DNA of 64,000 bases, from positions 1 to 64,000 of the forward strand of contig JAEXYH010000044.1 in NCBI GenBank assembly GCA_023451735.1, in the 5' to 3' direction. The notes beneath the pieces are model-generated. The model was not told where the DNA came from, made no database searches, and saw only the letters and a program-made list of their open reading frames with translations. A program made the position numbers and the translations under genes. Origin of the DNA: Pseudomonadota bacterium (GTDB lineage Bacteria > Pseudomonadota > Alphaproteobacteria > Rhizobiales > Rhizobiaceae). Positions within the stretch are counted from its first letter, which is position 1; every line of letters starts with the position of its first letter. This document shows, piece by piece, positions 42,941 through 53,439 of this stretch.

Positions 42941-45900
42941 TTATCCGTTGCGGGCCAGAAGTTCACGCACCATGGCGTCGTCAACTTTGCCGGTCGGCTC
43001 CTGGCCGATCGAGCTCTGGAACGCCTTGATCGCGGCAACCGTCCTTGCGCCCATCTTGCCGTCCGGCGCGCCCGCATCAAAACCGTTCTTGTTGAGAATG
43101 GCCTGGATGTTGCGGATGGCCTTGGTCATGTCGATCGATGCGGTCGTCAGCTTCTTGCCGGATGCCCATTCGTCCGGAATGTTGACGGCATTGGCGTTCG
43201 GATCGAGCGGCTTGGCGGTCCAGGCGTTCAGCTTGGCGCGGGCGCTGTCCAGCTGCTCCTTGCGCATTGCCTTGCCCACTTCCTCCTGCTTGGTCGCGGC
43301 ATCCGTATCGCCGCCCTTGGCCGCGACGCCGAACCACTTGTAGCTCTCTTCCAGATCCTGTTTCACCCCATTGCCGCGGGCATAGAGGATAGCGAGGTTG
43401 AACTGGCTGTCGGCAACCCCGAGGTCGCTCGCCTTGCCGAACCACTCGACGGCCGCCGCATAATCCGGCTGGCCGGCGGCACCCGAAGCGTAGAGAACCG
43501 CGAGATTGTGCATCGCGCTGGCATTGCCGGCTTGCGCTGCCTGACGATAGTAGGAAATCGCTTCGCCGAGATTGCGGTCGACCCCGGTTCCTTTCTCGAG
43601 CAGATTGCCCATGCGGTATTGCGCTGGCGCAAGGCCGCGATCGGCCGCGAGCTTGTACCACTTGGCAGCCTCGCCGAGGTCGGTCGTCACGCCGCGACCA
43701 TCGCTGAAACGCGCACCGATTTCGAACAGGGCGTTGGCATCGCCCGCCGCCGCCGCATCAGCCATCGACCGGGGTTCAATACCGGCCGGAACAGTGATCG
43801 AAGACTGCTCGACAGGCGCGATCGGCGAAGCCGGCAGATTTTCCGCAGGATCTTCCGCAATGGCATCCGAATCAGTTGCCTGCGGTGCCTCAGCCCTGGG
43901 CGCATTTAGTTGTTCCTCAGCCACCGGAGGAGTGGCAACGTCAGGCGCTGCGCTCTCTGTCGAGGGCTGGCTCTGTGATGCCAAGGGCGTCTGCGGAACG
44001 AGCGCTGCCGGCGTCGGCGCACTTGCCTCGGGCACATTGACAGGGGCAGGCTGTTGTTCCACGGAAGCCACCTGCGGAGCCGGGTCGCCGCTCGTCACTG
44101 TCTTGATCAGCGGCATCGCCATCAGCGCCAGAAGCACGGCGCCGACCGCCATCAGGATCGGGCGGCGATGGCGTGAAAACGCGGATGCGCCCTTGGTTCT
44201 GTCGGCCTTGCCTCTGGCAGGCTTGACCTTGCCCGGCTTGGCCTGGCTCTTCGGCGAGGATCCCATCTGCGAAGGATCGGCTTCCTGGGCTGCCGCTTTG
44301 GCGGCACGGCGGGCAGCGGCGATATAATCGGCCCTCTCTCCGGTGCGGTCGATGGCCTTGTCACCTGAAAATTCTCCGGCGGCCTGGCTCGCTCTGACCC
44401 GTTCAAGGATCTTACGCACATCCGGCGCACCCGAACCGGGTTCGAGAAGATCATTTTCGCTCTCGGCATCGATCACGCCGCCGGCAACCACAGCATCATC
44501 TGCCGAAGGGTCGATAGAGGGTGTCGGGTCCACAAAGGTGCGGACAGAAGCGATGTTTTCCTGCTTGGTGCCTGGACGCAGGCGTTGGACGAGCCCGCCG
44601 AGCAGACTTTTCCTGACCGGCTTCGATTCGTCTTCGATCTCCGCCTCCGGCTCCACCGGTTGCAGCATGGCCGGAATATGATCGGACATGGTGGAGCCGA
44701 TCGCGCTGGTTTCCCTCAGCCGGGCTTCCGTGCGCGGAATGTCCATGCTGGCAAGTTCGCGAGCGACTTCGGCCGAAAGCGATGACATCGCCGCCGGCGC
44801 CTGTTCGCGCGCCGCCGGGCTATCCCGATGGATTGCTGCCGTCGCAAAGGCCGGTTGACGAACGGGCTCTTCATTTCGGGGGGACAATGCAGGCGCAGTC
44901 GCGAACTGGCCTTCCAGCTGGTCAAGCCGGTCGGCGATCTGTACCAGCGTGCCGTGCAGCGCCTCGAATGTCTGGTGTGTCCGGCTTTCGGAACCGCGTG
45001 TCAGCTCTTCCAGGTGTTTCAGGTCTTCGGCGAGCGCCGCGAATGCGGCCATGTCGCTGCTGGTGCTGGCAACGCCTGCGTTGATATTGCGGGAATAGGC
45101 CTCGACAACCGCCTCGGCGGCCTGCCGTGCGGCCTCGACGATATATTCGTCACTGGTGGCCATATAGCCTTCGATCGCGGCCATCCGGGTGTCGAATTCC
45201 GGTGGCCAAGCGGCAGGCGCGCTGCTCGGCTGCGAAATCAGCGTCGAGAGGTTGGCGATCTGGGCTTCCAGGCCGCGCAGGGCCTCTTCGTTGCTGCGAG
45301 GAGTCGACGATGCCTCGTCCAGGCGCGCTGCGATGTCACTCAGCCGGTCCTCGATGCGCACGAAGGCGCCACCGTCGTCGGGATGCTGTGGCCGCGGCTG
45401 CTGTTCTATCTCTTCGATCCGGCGCGACAGATAGTCGAGCCTATCACCAAGTCCCTCTGCCCCGAAGCTGGTGTCCAGCGCATCGATCTTGCGGGAAATG
45501 TCGGAGAGATAGTTGGTGACCTCTTCCTGCTGGCCGGGTGCATGAAGCTGCTGAACCAGCGCGGTCAACTGTTCGATCCGCACTTCCAGCTGTGCGGCGG
45601 CCTGTTCTTCGGCCAGTTCCTCGATTTTGCCGGCAAGCAGCTCGAGACGTGTTGAAAGCCCGTTGGTCGCGCTCTGATCCGACGTCGCAAGGCCGATCGT
45701 CTCGACCTGCGCCATCAGCGCCGACAAGCGGTCCTCGAAACGCTGCATGGCAACGTCGTCCTGCGTGTTTGCAGCGCTCGTGCGGGCATTGGCGGCAATC
45801 GCACGGCTAATCTCGTCCAGCCGGTTATCCAGCTGGCCGAATTGTTCGGCAAAGGCTGCATCATTCGGTTTCATGCGTGAGCCGAGTTGTTCCATCATGC

Positions 45901-46858
45901 CCGCGAGCGCAAGCAGCTTCTGCTCCAGCGCGCGAATGGTTGGGCTGTCCGCCATCACGCCAAGCTGGTTGCGGATCTCGTCGACCCGGTAAGCGAGTGC
46001 AACCAGTTCTTCGCGCAGTGCCGTTGTGTCGGCATCCTGAAGGCGTTCTTCGAGCCCCACCCACTGGTCCTGCATCTGCCGCAGCGATTCCTGCCGGGCG
46101 AGCCCATCCATCACGGCGCGCAAATCTTCGAATTCCGAGCGCAGGCCGGAAGCACCCGGCGCGGATTGCGTCGCCAACTGATCGATGCCCTGCGCAAGCC
46201 GTGCAAGATCGGCCTGTACGTCTTGCGTAAAGCGCGATTCCTCGGCCTGGGCACGGATTGCCCGCACCTCTTCCTTTAGCGCCCGCATCTCATGCGATAC
46301 GCCCTCGGAAATGTCCCGCTTGAGGTCGTGCCGCAGGCCGGATAGCGTCTCAGTGAATTCTCTTAAATCCGCGCGGCGCTGGCTGGCTTCAGCCACACGC
46401 GCCGTGACGGCCGGCTGGCGGATATCCTCGCGCCTCGTTCCAGAGCGCTGGTCGAAATATGCTTCGCTGCGCTGTTCGGGGCGTGCCGGCGCAACGGGCA
46501 TTGCAGCACTGCCGTCATAGCGGCGGTTGTTCTGGCTGGTCTGTTCGAGCATCCGCTGGCGCTCACGGATTTCGGCAAGCGGGTCACGCGGGCGCTCCGG
46601 GTAGCCGGCCCCGGCAGGGGCGTTCCTGGCCTGCAGATCGGGCGCGGTCGGCGTGCGTGACGGGCGATTGTCCTCAACGGGTCTCTGCTGTGGCGCAAGG
46701 GAAGATGCTTGAGGGGAGGGCGCTGGCGACGCCGTACGCCCGCCTGCCATCAGCCCCTGGATGCGTGCTTCCAGTCCCTCGATTGTGCGGCTCAGCGCAT
46801 CCAGCGACGAGCGGTCTCGGTCGCCGTGACGGGGATGTGCCGATCGTGATCCGTTCAT
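42941..46858 (-). CDS. podJ: PodJ-type polar organelle development protein
   Basis: A 1305-residue protein with the domain order of rhizobial PodJ. Residues ~200-700 are long coiled coils (for example LRHDLKRDISEGVSHEMRALKEEVRAIRAQ), followed by an acidic/Pro-rich stretch. One transmembrane helix lies near residues 898-920 (RRPILMAVGAVLLALMAMPL). The periplasmic part has Sel1-like repeats (FEIGARFSDGRGVTTDLGEAAKWYKLAADRGLAPAQYRMGNLLEKG and three more) and ends with a peptidoglycan-binding domain (IQAILNKNGFDAGAPDGKMGARTVAAIKAFQ). PodJ marks the new pole and governs polar growth and asymmetric division. It is monocistronic with a strong terminator. Confidence 0.9.
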   Translation of the reverse strand: MNGSRSAHPRHGDRDRSSLDALSRTIEGLEARIQGLMAGGRTASPAPSPQASSLAPQQRPVEDNRPSRTPTAPDLQARNAPAGAGYPERPRDPLAEIRERQRMLEQTSQNNRRYDGSAAMPVAPARPEQRSEAYFDQRSGTRREDIRQPAVTARVAEASQRRADLREFTETLSGLRHDLKRDISEGVSHEMRALKEEVRAIRAQAEESRFTQDVQADLARLAQGIDQLATQSAPGASGLRSEFEDLRAVMDGLARQESLRQMQDQWVGLEERLQDADTTALREELVALAYRVDEIRNQLGVMADSPTIRALEQKLLALAGMMEQLGSRMKPNDAAFAEQFGQLDNRLDEISRAIAANARTSAANTQDDVAMQRFEDRLSALMAQVETIGLATSDQSATNGLSTRLELLAGKIEELAEEQAAAQLEVRIEQLTALVQQLHAPGQQEEVTNYLSDISRKIDALDTSFGAEGLGDRLDYLSRRIEEIEQQPRPQHPDDGGAFVRIEDRLSDIAARLDEASSTPRSNEEALRGLEAQIANLSTLISQPSSAPAAWPPEFDTRMAAIEGYMATSDEYIVEAARQAAEAVVEAYSRNINAGVASTSSDMAAFAALAEDLKHLEELTRGSESRTHQTFEALHGTLVQIADRLDQLEGQFATAPALSPRNEEPVRQPAFATAAIHRDSPAAREQAPAAMSSLSAEVARELASMDIPRTEARLRETSAIGSTMSDHIPAMLQPVEPEAEIEDESKPVRKSLLGGLVQRLRPGTKQENIASVRTFVDPTPSIDPSADDAVVAGGVIDAESENDLLEPGSGAPDVRKILERVRASQAAGEFSGDKAIDRTGERADYIAAARRAAKAAAQEADPSQMGSSPKSQAKPGKVKPARGKADRTKGASAFSRHRRPILMAVGAVLLALMAMPLIKTVTSGDPAPQVASVEQQPAPVNVPEASAPTPAALVPQTPLASQSQPSTESAAPDVATPPVAEEQLNAPRAEAPQATDSDAIAEDPAENLPASPIAPVEQSSITVPAGIEPRSMADAAAAGDANALFEIGARFSDGRGVTTDLGEAAKWYKLAADRGLAPAQYRMGNLLEKGTGVDRNLGEAISYYRQAAQAGNASAMHNLAVLYASGAAGQPDYAAAVEWFGKASDLGVADSQFNLAILYARGNGVKQDLEESYKWFGVAAKGGDTDAATKQEEVGKAMRKEQLDSARAKLNAWTAKPLDPNANAVNIPDEWASGKKLTTASIDMTKAIRNIQAILNKNGFDAGAPDGKMGARTVAAIKAFQSSIGQEPTGKVDDAMVRELLARNG

Positions 46859-47317
46859 GTACTCGCTCGCTTCGACGTTGATCCTGCCGGTACGACTCTG
46901 AACTTCCCCGGAGGCGCTCCTCCATAAGTAAGTCCGAATATTAGAGTAACCTTACGCAAGGCTTGCCATTTTGACGGTTGAACGCTTTTCGAACCAAACG
47001 CTTCGAACCGTCAGATCGCCTAGTATGTCCGAAAACATGGTAAACAACCCGTTAAGCGCATTGCAGATTTTAACTATTTCATAACATTCTAATGCAAGTC
47101 GGCCGTCGCTGACTTCGCTTGAGCCTGCCCTATCTCCCGGACCGTAACCTTATAAATTGGCCGTGATAGCAATTGACGTTTACGCGCACGTCAATTAAAT
47201 GACGGATGCAAGAGTTGCAGTGCCGGCGTCTGGACGCGCAATCGCAAGCGATTGCGGGAAAATCGGGATGCAGAAGGAGGGTGCTGCGGCTGAAGATGAC
47301 AGGGAGGATGCTCATCG
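46859..47317. other. Intergenic region between podJ and fadE
   Basis: A 459-bp gap between divergent genes. It contains the AT-rich podJ promoter side, a 26-bp palindromic operator at 47171-47196, and a small hairpin (GCAATCG-CAAG-CGATTGC) near 47239. I see no gene or RNA motif in the remainder. Confidence 0.6.
47171..47196. promoter_or_regulatory. Palindromic operator upstream of the fad cluster
   Basis: AATTGACGT (47171-47179) and ACGTCAATT (47188-47196) are perfect inverted 9-mers separated by 8 bp (TTACGCGC). It lies about 120 bp before the acyl-CoA dehydrogenase start. The core TTGACGTTTACG resembles sites of MerR-type LiuR or TetR-type fatty-acid/branched-chain catabolism regulators, which control such genes in alphaproteobacteria. 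The cognate regulator is not in the window. Confidence 0.65.
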
Positions 47318-49111
47318 ATGCCAGTTTATAAGGCCCCGACCGCCGATACGCTTTTTATTCTCAATGATGTTCTGGGCCTTGAGCGTTATGGCAATCTGCC
47401 CGGCTTCGCCGATGCAACCCCCGACATGATCGAGGCGATCCTCGGCGAGGCCTCGAAGGTAGCCGAAGAATCCCTTTTCCCGCTCAATCTTTCCGGCGAT
47501 CAGGAAGGCTGCACCCGTAAGGAGGATGGCTCGGTCACCGTGCCCAAGGGCTTCAAGCAGGCCTATGACCAGTATTGTCAGGGCGGCTGGATCGGCCTTG
47601 CCGTGCCGGAAGAATTCGGCGGGCAGGGTCTCCCTTATACGCTGCATGCAGCTGTCGGCGAATACATGTCGTCCGCCAACATGTCGCTGATGATGTATCC
47701 GGGCCTCACCCAGGGTGCGATCGCCGCCATCCTCGTCCACGGTTCGGACGAGCAGAAGGCCACCTATCTGCCCAACATGGTCGGCGGCACATGGTCCGGC
47801 ACCATGAACCTCACCGAACCCCATTGCGGCACCGATCTCGGCCTGCTGCGCACCAAGGCCGTGCCGCAGGGTGATGGTTCCTACAAGATCTCCGGCCAGA
47901 AGATTTTCATCTCCGCCGGCGAACACGGCATGACCGACAATATCATCCACCTCGTGCTCGCCCGCATTGAAGGCGCGCCGGAAGGCACCAAGGGCATCTC
48001 GCTCTTCATCGTGCCGAAGTTCATGGTGAGTGAGGATGGTTCGCTCGGCGCCCGCAACGGCGTGACCTGCGGCGCGCTCGAAGAAAAGATGGGCATCCAC
48101 GGCAATTCCACCTGCGTCATGAACTATGACGATGCCACCGGCTATCTTATCGGCGCGGAAAACAAGGGCCTGTCGGCCATGTTCGTGATGATGAACGAGG
48201 CCCGCCTCGGCGTCGGCCTTCAGGGCCTCTCCATCGCCGAAACCGCCTATCAGAACGCCGTGGCTTACGCCAACGAGCGCATTCAGGGCCGTTCGCTCTC
48301 AGGCGCCAAGGCCCCGGACAAGAAGGCCGATCCGATCATCGTCCATCCGGATATCCGCCGCTCGCTGATGACCATCCGGGCCTTCAACGAGGCCGGTCGC
48401 GCCTTCCTTCTCTGGACCGCGCTGAAATCCGACATCGCCCACCGCTCGCCGGACGAAAAGGAACGCCAGAACGCCGACGACCTGCTCGGCCTCGCCACGC
48501 CGATCCTGAAAGGTGTCCTGACCGACAAGGGTTTCGACCACGCCGTCATGGCCCAGCAGGTCTTCGGCGGTCACGGTTACATCGAGGAACACGGCATGAG
48601 CCAGTATGTCCGTGATGCCCGCATCACTATGATCTATGAAGGCGCAAACGGCATCCAGGCCCTCGATCTCGTCGGCCGCAAGCTGGCCTTGAACGGCGGC
48701 CGCGCCGTGATGGCCATGTTCAAGGAGATCGGGGATTTCTGCGAGGAAAACCGCTCTGACGAAGCGATGGCCCCCTATACGAAGGCCCTGAAGAAAGGCC
48801 TGAACGACCTGCAGGCTTCCACCATGTGGTTCATGCAGAACGCCATGGCCAAACCCGACAATGCAGGCGCCGGCTCCACCGACTATATGCACCTCTTCGG
48901 CCTCGTGACACTCGGCTACATGTGGGCAAAGATCGCCAAGACCGCTCAGGGAAAACTTGGCAGCGGTGATGCCCGCGAGGATTATCTGAACAACAAACTG
49001 GTGACAGCGCGCTTCTATATGGAGAAGATCATGCCTGAAACCACCCTGCGCAAGGTGCGCATCGAGGCGGGTAGCGACAGCGTGATGGAACTGGCGGCCG
49101 AGGCATTTTGA
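47318..49111 (+). CDS. Acyl-CoA dehydrogenase
   Basis: A 597-residue acyl-CoA dehydrogenase of the long (about 600-residue) type with an additional C-terminal helical domain. FAD-binding and family motifs are visible: LTEPHCGTDLGLLRTKA (β-domain), GTKGISLFIVPKF, MMNEARLGVGLQGLS, VFGGHGYIEEHGMSQYVRDARI and the catalytic Glu in TMIYEGANGIQ. The N-terminal helix region VYKAPTADTLFILNDVLGL is typical of this subfamily. It opens the beta-oxidation cluster, with a palindromic operator upstream. The most likely substrates are medium- or long-chain acyl-CoA. Confidence 0.92.
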   Translation: MPVYKAPTADTLFILNDVLGLERYGNLPGFADATPDMIEAILGEASKVAEESLFPLNLSGDQEGCTRKEDGSVTVPKGFKQAYDQYCQGGWIGLAVPEEFGGQGLPYTLHAAVGEYMSSANMSLMMYPGLTQGAIAAILVHGSDEQKATYLPNMVGGTWSGTMNLTEPHCGTDLGLLRTKAVPQGDGSYKISGQKIFISAGEHGMTDNIIHLVLARIEGAPEGTKGISLFIVPKFMVSEDGSLGARNGVTCGALEEKMGIHGNSTCVMNYDDATGYLIGAENKGLSAMFVMMNEARLGVGLQGLSIAETAYQNAVAYANERIQGRSLSGAKAPDKKADPIIVHPDIRRSLMTIRAFNEAGRAFLLWTALKSDIAHRSPDEKERQNADDLLGLATPILKGVLTDKGFDHAVMAQQVFGGHGYIEEHGMSQYVRDARITMIYEGANGIQALDLVGRKLALNGGRAVMAMFKEIGDFCEENRSDEAMAPYTKALKKGLNDLQASTMWFMQNAMAKPDNAGAGSTDYMHLFGLVTLGYMWAKIAKTAQGKLGSGDAREDYLNNKLVTARFYMEKIMPETTLRKVRIEAGSDSVMELAAEAF

Positions 49112-49180
49112 GGAATGACATCCGAGCCCCTCGCTTGTGATTTCTAACACTTAGCTGAAGCTAAAATGTTGAAATCGCTT

Positions 49181-49305
49181 TCTCCCGCAAGGGGGAGATG
49201 CCGGGGAGGCAGGCTCGGCGCCCTACCTCTCCCCTTGCGGGAGAGGTTACAAAATCAAGATCTTAGCCAAAGGCTAAGTCTGAGATTTTGTTGGTGAGGG
49301 GGTGA
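49181..49305. repeat. Rhizobial intergenic palindromic repeat element
   Basis: Within the 341-bp gap between fadE and fadA-type genes, TCTCCCGCAAGGGGGAGA (49181-49198) and TCTCCCCTTGCGGGAGA (49228-49244) are inverted copies, each itself partly palindromic. A second nested hairpin follows (AAAATC...GATTTT with inner CTTAGCC...GGCTAAG, 49251-49289). This mosaic-palindrome style is typical of Rhizobiaceae intergenic repeats. No transposase is linked to it. Confidence 0.7.
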
Positions 49306-49452
49306 GACGCGCTCGGCTTTGCCGAAGAAACGGTCCAGTGGTCGTTTCGAGTGTCGAACGCCCTGAGCCGAAGCGAAGGGCCGGGATACGGTCAACAAGA
49401 ATTCAGCAGCGCGCAAGCGCCGACTGCAAGATGACACGGGAGAGATGACACC

Positions 49453-50661
<1,209 letters not shown>

Positions 50662-50769
50662 GCGGAGGATGGTGACGTTTCCTCCCTCATTCCTGTGACA
50701 AGCACAGGAATGAGGGTTGAGGAAGCGGCATCCGACACATCGAGATTTCAGGGAAGAGGAAATCCCACC

Positions 50770-52986
50770 ATGCGCACCTACACCAATTTCACCATAGAAA
50801 CCGACGCAGACGGCATCGCTCTGATCACCTGGGACATGCCCGGCAAGAGCATGAACGTCTTCACCGTCGAGGTGATGGACGAACTCGAAGCCATTCTCAA
50901 ACAGACCGTCGAGGACGCAGCCATCAAGGGCGTCGTCTTCACCAGCGGAAAATCCAGCTTCTCCGGCGGCGCGGACCTGACCATGATCCGCGGCATGTTC
51001 TCCATGCTGCAGGATGAACGCGCCAAGGACCCCGCAGCCGCAGCGCAAAAACTCTTCGATGTCGCCGGCCGCATGACCTGGCTGTTCCGCGCCATCGAAA
51101 CCAGCGGAAAACCCTGGGTTTCGGCCATCAACGGCACCTGTATGGGCGGCGCCTTCGAACTGTCGCTCGCCTGCCACGGCCGCGTCGTGTCCAATTCGAA
51201 GTCCGTCAAGCTGGCGCTGCCCGAAGTCAAGGTCGGCATCTTCCCCGGCGCCGGCGGCACCCAACGCGTCTCGCGCCTTACCGATGCCCAGTCCGCCCTG
51301 CAGATGATGACGACCGGCCAGTCGCTTGCGCCTGCGCGCGCGAAAGCCATGGGCCTCGTCCATCAGGTCGTCGAGCCGGATCAGCTGGTCACCGCCGCCA
51401 AACAGATGATCAAGGACGGCCTCAAACCGGTCGCCCCCTGGGATGAAAAAGGTTTTAAAGCCCCCGGCGGCGGCGTCTGGACACCTCAGGCCGCCCAGCT
51501 TTTCCCGGCCGCCCCCGCCATCCTTCGCCGCGAAACCGCCGGCAATTATCCGGGCGCTCTCGCCATCCTCAAATGCGTCTATGAAGGCCTGCAGCTTCCC
51601 TTCGATACCGCGCTCAAGGTCGAGCAGCGCTATTTCACCCAAATCCTGCAGACCACCGAAGCCTTCTCGATGATCCGCTCGCTGTTCATCTCCATGCAGG
51701 AACTCGGGAAGGGCGCCCGTCGCCCGGCTGGTATCGAAAAGAGCGAATTCAAAAAGGTCGGCGTCGTCGGCGCGGGTTTCATGGGCGCGTCGATCGCCTA
51801 TGTCACCGCCGCCGCCGGCATCCCCGTCGTCCTGATCGACCGCGACCAGGACGCCGCCAACAAGGGCAAATCCGTTTCCGAAAAACTGGTGGCCGACAGC
51901 GTCTCCAAGGGCCGCATGACCAAGGAGGAGGGCGAAAAGCTGCTCTCCCTCGTCACCCCCACCCCCGATTACACGACCCTTGGCGATGCCGACCTCGTCA
52001 TCGAAGCCGTTTTCGAAGACCGCACGGTCAAAAAGGCGGTCATCGAACAGATCGAAGCTGTCATCCCGGCAACCACCATCTTCGCCTCCAACACCTCCAC
52101 CCTTCCGATCACCGGCCTCGCCGAAAACTCAAAGCGCCCGGACCAGTTCGTCGGCGTGCATTTCTTCTCGCCGGTCGAAAAGATGATGCTGACCGAAGTC
52201 ATTCTGGGTGAAAAGACCGGCGACAGGGCGCTCGCTGTCGCACTCGATTTCGTCGCGAAAATCAAGAAAACCCCGATCGTCGTCAACGATACCCGCGGTT
52301 TCTTCGTCAACCGCTGCGTCTTCCGGTATATCAACGAGGCTTATGACATGCTCGCCGAAGGCGTGCCGGCCGCGATGATTGAAAACGCCGCCAAAATGGC
52401 CGGCATGCCCGTCGGCCCGCTCTCGCTCAACGACGAAGTCGCAGTCGATCTCAGCCAGAAGATCATGAAGGCCTCCATCGCCGATCTCGGTCCGAACTCG
52501 GTCAAGCCGGAGCACATGGCGCTGATCGACAAGATGGTCGACGTGCTCGACCGCCGCGGCCGCAAGAACGGCCAGGGTTTCTACGATTACCCGGCCAAGC
52601 CGGCCAAAAAATCCCTCTGGCCCGGCCTCAAGGACCTCTACCCCCAGAAACCGGCTTCCGAAATCGATGTCGAAACGCTCAAGCAGCGCTTCCTCGTGAC
52701 GATAGCCCTGGAGGCCGCCCGCACCGTGGAAGAAGGTATCGTCACCGACCCCCGCGAAGCCGACGTCGGCTCCATCCTCGGCTTCGGCTTCGCCCCTTAT
52801 ACGGGCGGCACGCTGAGCTATATCGACGGCATGGGCGTGAGGACGTTCGTGGCACTGGCGGAAAAGCTTGCGGCAAAATACGGCAACCATTTTGCCCCGA
52901 CCCCGCTGCTGAAGGACATGGCGGCAAAGGGCGAGACATTTTACGGCCGGTTCGATCCATATGGGGAGGGAAGGGCGGCGGCGTGA
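50770..52986 (+). CDS. Bifunctional enoyl-CoA hydratase / 3-hydroxyacyl-CoA dehydrogenase
   Basis: A 738-residue multifunctional beta-oxidation protein. The N-terminal crotonase domain contains the hydratase loop GGADLTMIRGMF and CMGGAFELSLACHGR, with two acidic residues expected at the active site (LPEVKVGIFPGAGGTQR). The dehydrogenase domain starts near residue 335 with the Rossmann motif VGVVGAGFMGASIAYVTAAAGIPVVLID, and the catalytic HFFSPVEKM and NDTRGFFVNRCVFRYINEAY segments follow. The C-terminal 3HCDH domain ends near EGRAAA. The start at 50770 has a good ribosome-binding site. It completes the fad cluster. Confidence 0.93.
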   Translation: MRTYTNFTIETDADGIALITWDMPGKSMNVFTVEVMDELEAILKQTVEDAAIKGVVFTSGKSSFSGGADLTMIRGMFSMLQDERAKDPAAAAQKLFDVAGRMTWLFRAIETSGKPWVSAINGTCMGGAFELSLACHGRVVSNSKSVKLALPEVKVGIFPGAGGTQRVSRLTDAQSALQMMTTGQSLAPARAKAMGLVHQVVEPDQLVTAAKQMIKDGLKPVAPWDEKGFKAPGGGVWTPQAAQLFPAAPAILRRETAGNYPGALAILKCVYEGLQLPFDTALKVEQRYFTQILQTTEAFSMIRSLFISMQELGKGARRPAGIEKSEFKKVGVVGAGFMGASIAYVTAAAGIPVVLIDRDQDAANKGKSVSEKLVADSVSKGRMTKEEGEKLLSLVTPTPDYTTLGDADLVIEAVFEDRTVKKAVIEQIEAVIPATTIFASNTSTLPITGLAENSKRPDQFVGVHFFSPVEKMMLTEVILGEKTGDRALAVALDFVAKIKKTPIVVNDTRGFFVNRCVFRYINEAYDMLAEGVPAAMIENAAKMAGMPVGPLSLNDEVAVDLSQKIMKASIADLGPNSVKPEHMALIDKMVDVLDRRGRKNGQGFYDYPAKPAKKSLWPGLKDLYPQKPASEIDVETLKQRFLVTIALEAARTVEEGIVTDPREADVGSILGFGFAPYTGGTLSYIDGMGVRTFVALAEKLAAKYGNHFAPTPLLKDMAAKGETFYGRFDPYGEGRAAA

Positions 52987-53092
52987 GGCTGCCGCCCCTT
53001 TCGTCCACTAGGCGGCATACCAGTCGGGTGGAGCGGCCTGCTTCATAGTTGGCACTACGGATGTTGCCCCGCGATTGGAAAGGCTGGTGTCT

Positions 53093-53122
53093 GGATCCTC
53101 GGGTCAAGCCCGAGGATGACGG
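53093..53122 (+). repeat. Palindromic repeat, copy 1
   Basis: A palindrome with the stem ATCCTCGGG-TCAAG-CCCGAGGAT. A second, inverted copy lies at 53263-53291. Short hairpins of this sequence are common in rhizobial intergenic DNA and may serve as 3'-end or terminator structures. Confidence 0.75.
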
Positions 53123-53262
53123 AGGTGAGGTAGAAGCGAGTGTAGCCAAGGTAACTGTTGAGTTTTTGGTCTACTGCTTTGAATCTTTCTTGCCGCCACT
53201 TGGCTAGACGCACGTTTCATAGAGCAACATTGAGTTGGGAACTGTCGCACTCCCGTTACGGT

Positions 53263-53291
53263 CGTCATCCTCGGGCTTGACCCGAGGATCC
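53263..53291 (-). repeat. Palindromic repeat, copy 2 (inverted)
   Basis: This stretch matches the reverse complement of copy 1 over 29 bp. The two copies bracket about 140 bp of non-coding DNA. Confidence 0.75.
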
Positions 53292-53439
53292 AAGCACAAG
53301 CACTCCATTGTTCTCAATCTTCCATCGGCAAGCTCATTGTCACGGGGACGAAATCACGCCCCGCCTCAACAAAACCAAAACCTTACACAAAAATTCATCC
53401 CCGCCTTCCCGCTTCATGCCTACAATCCCCCTGCCTCCA

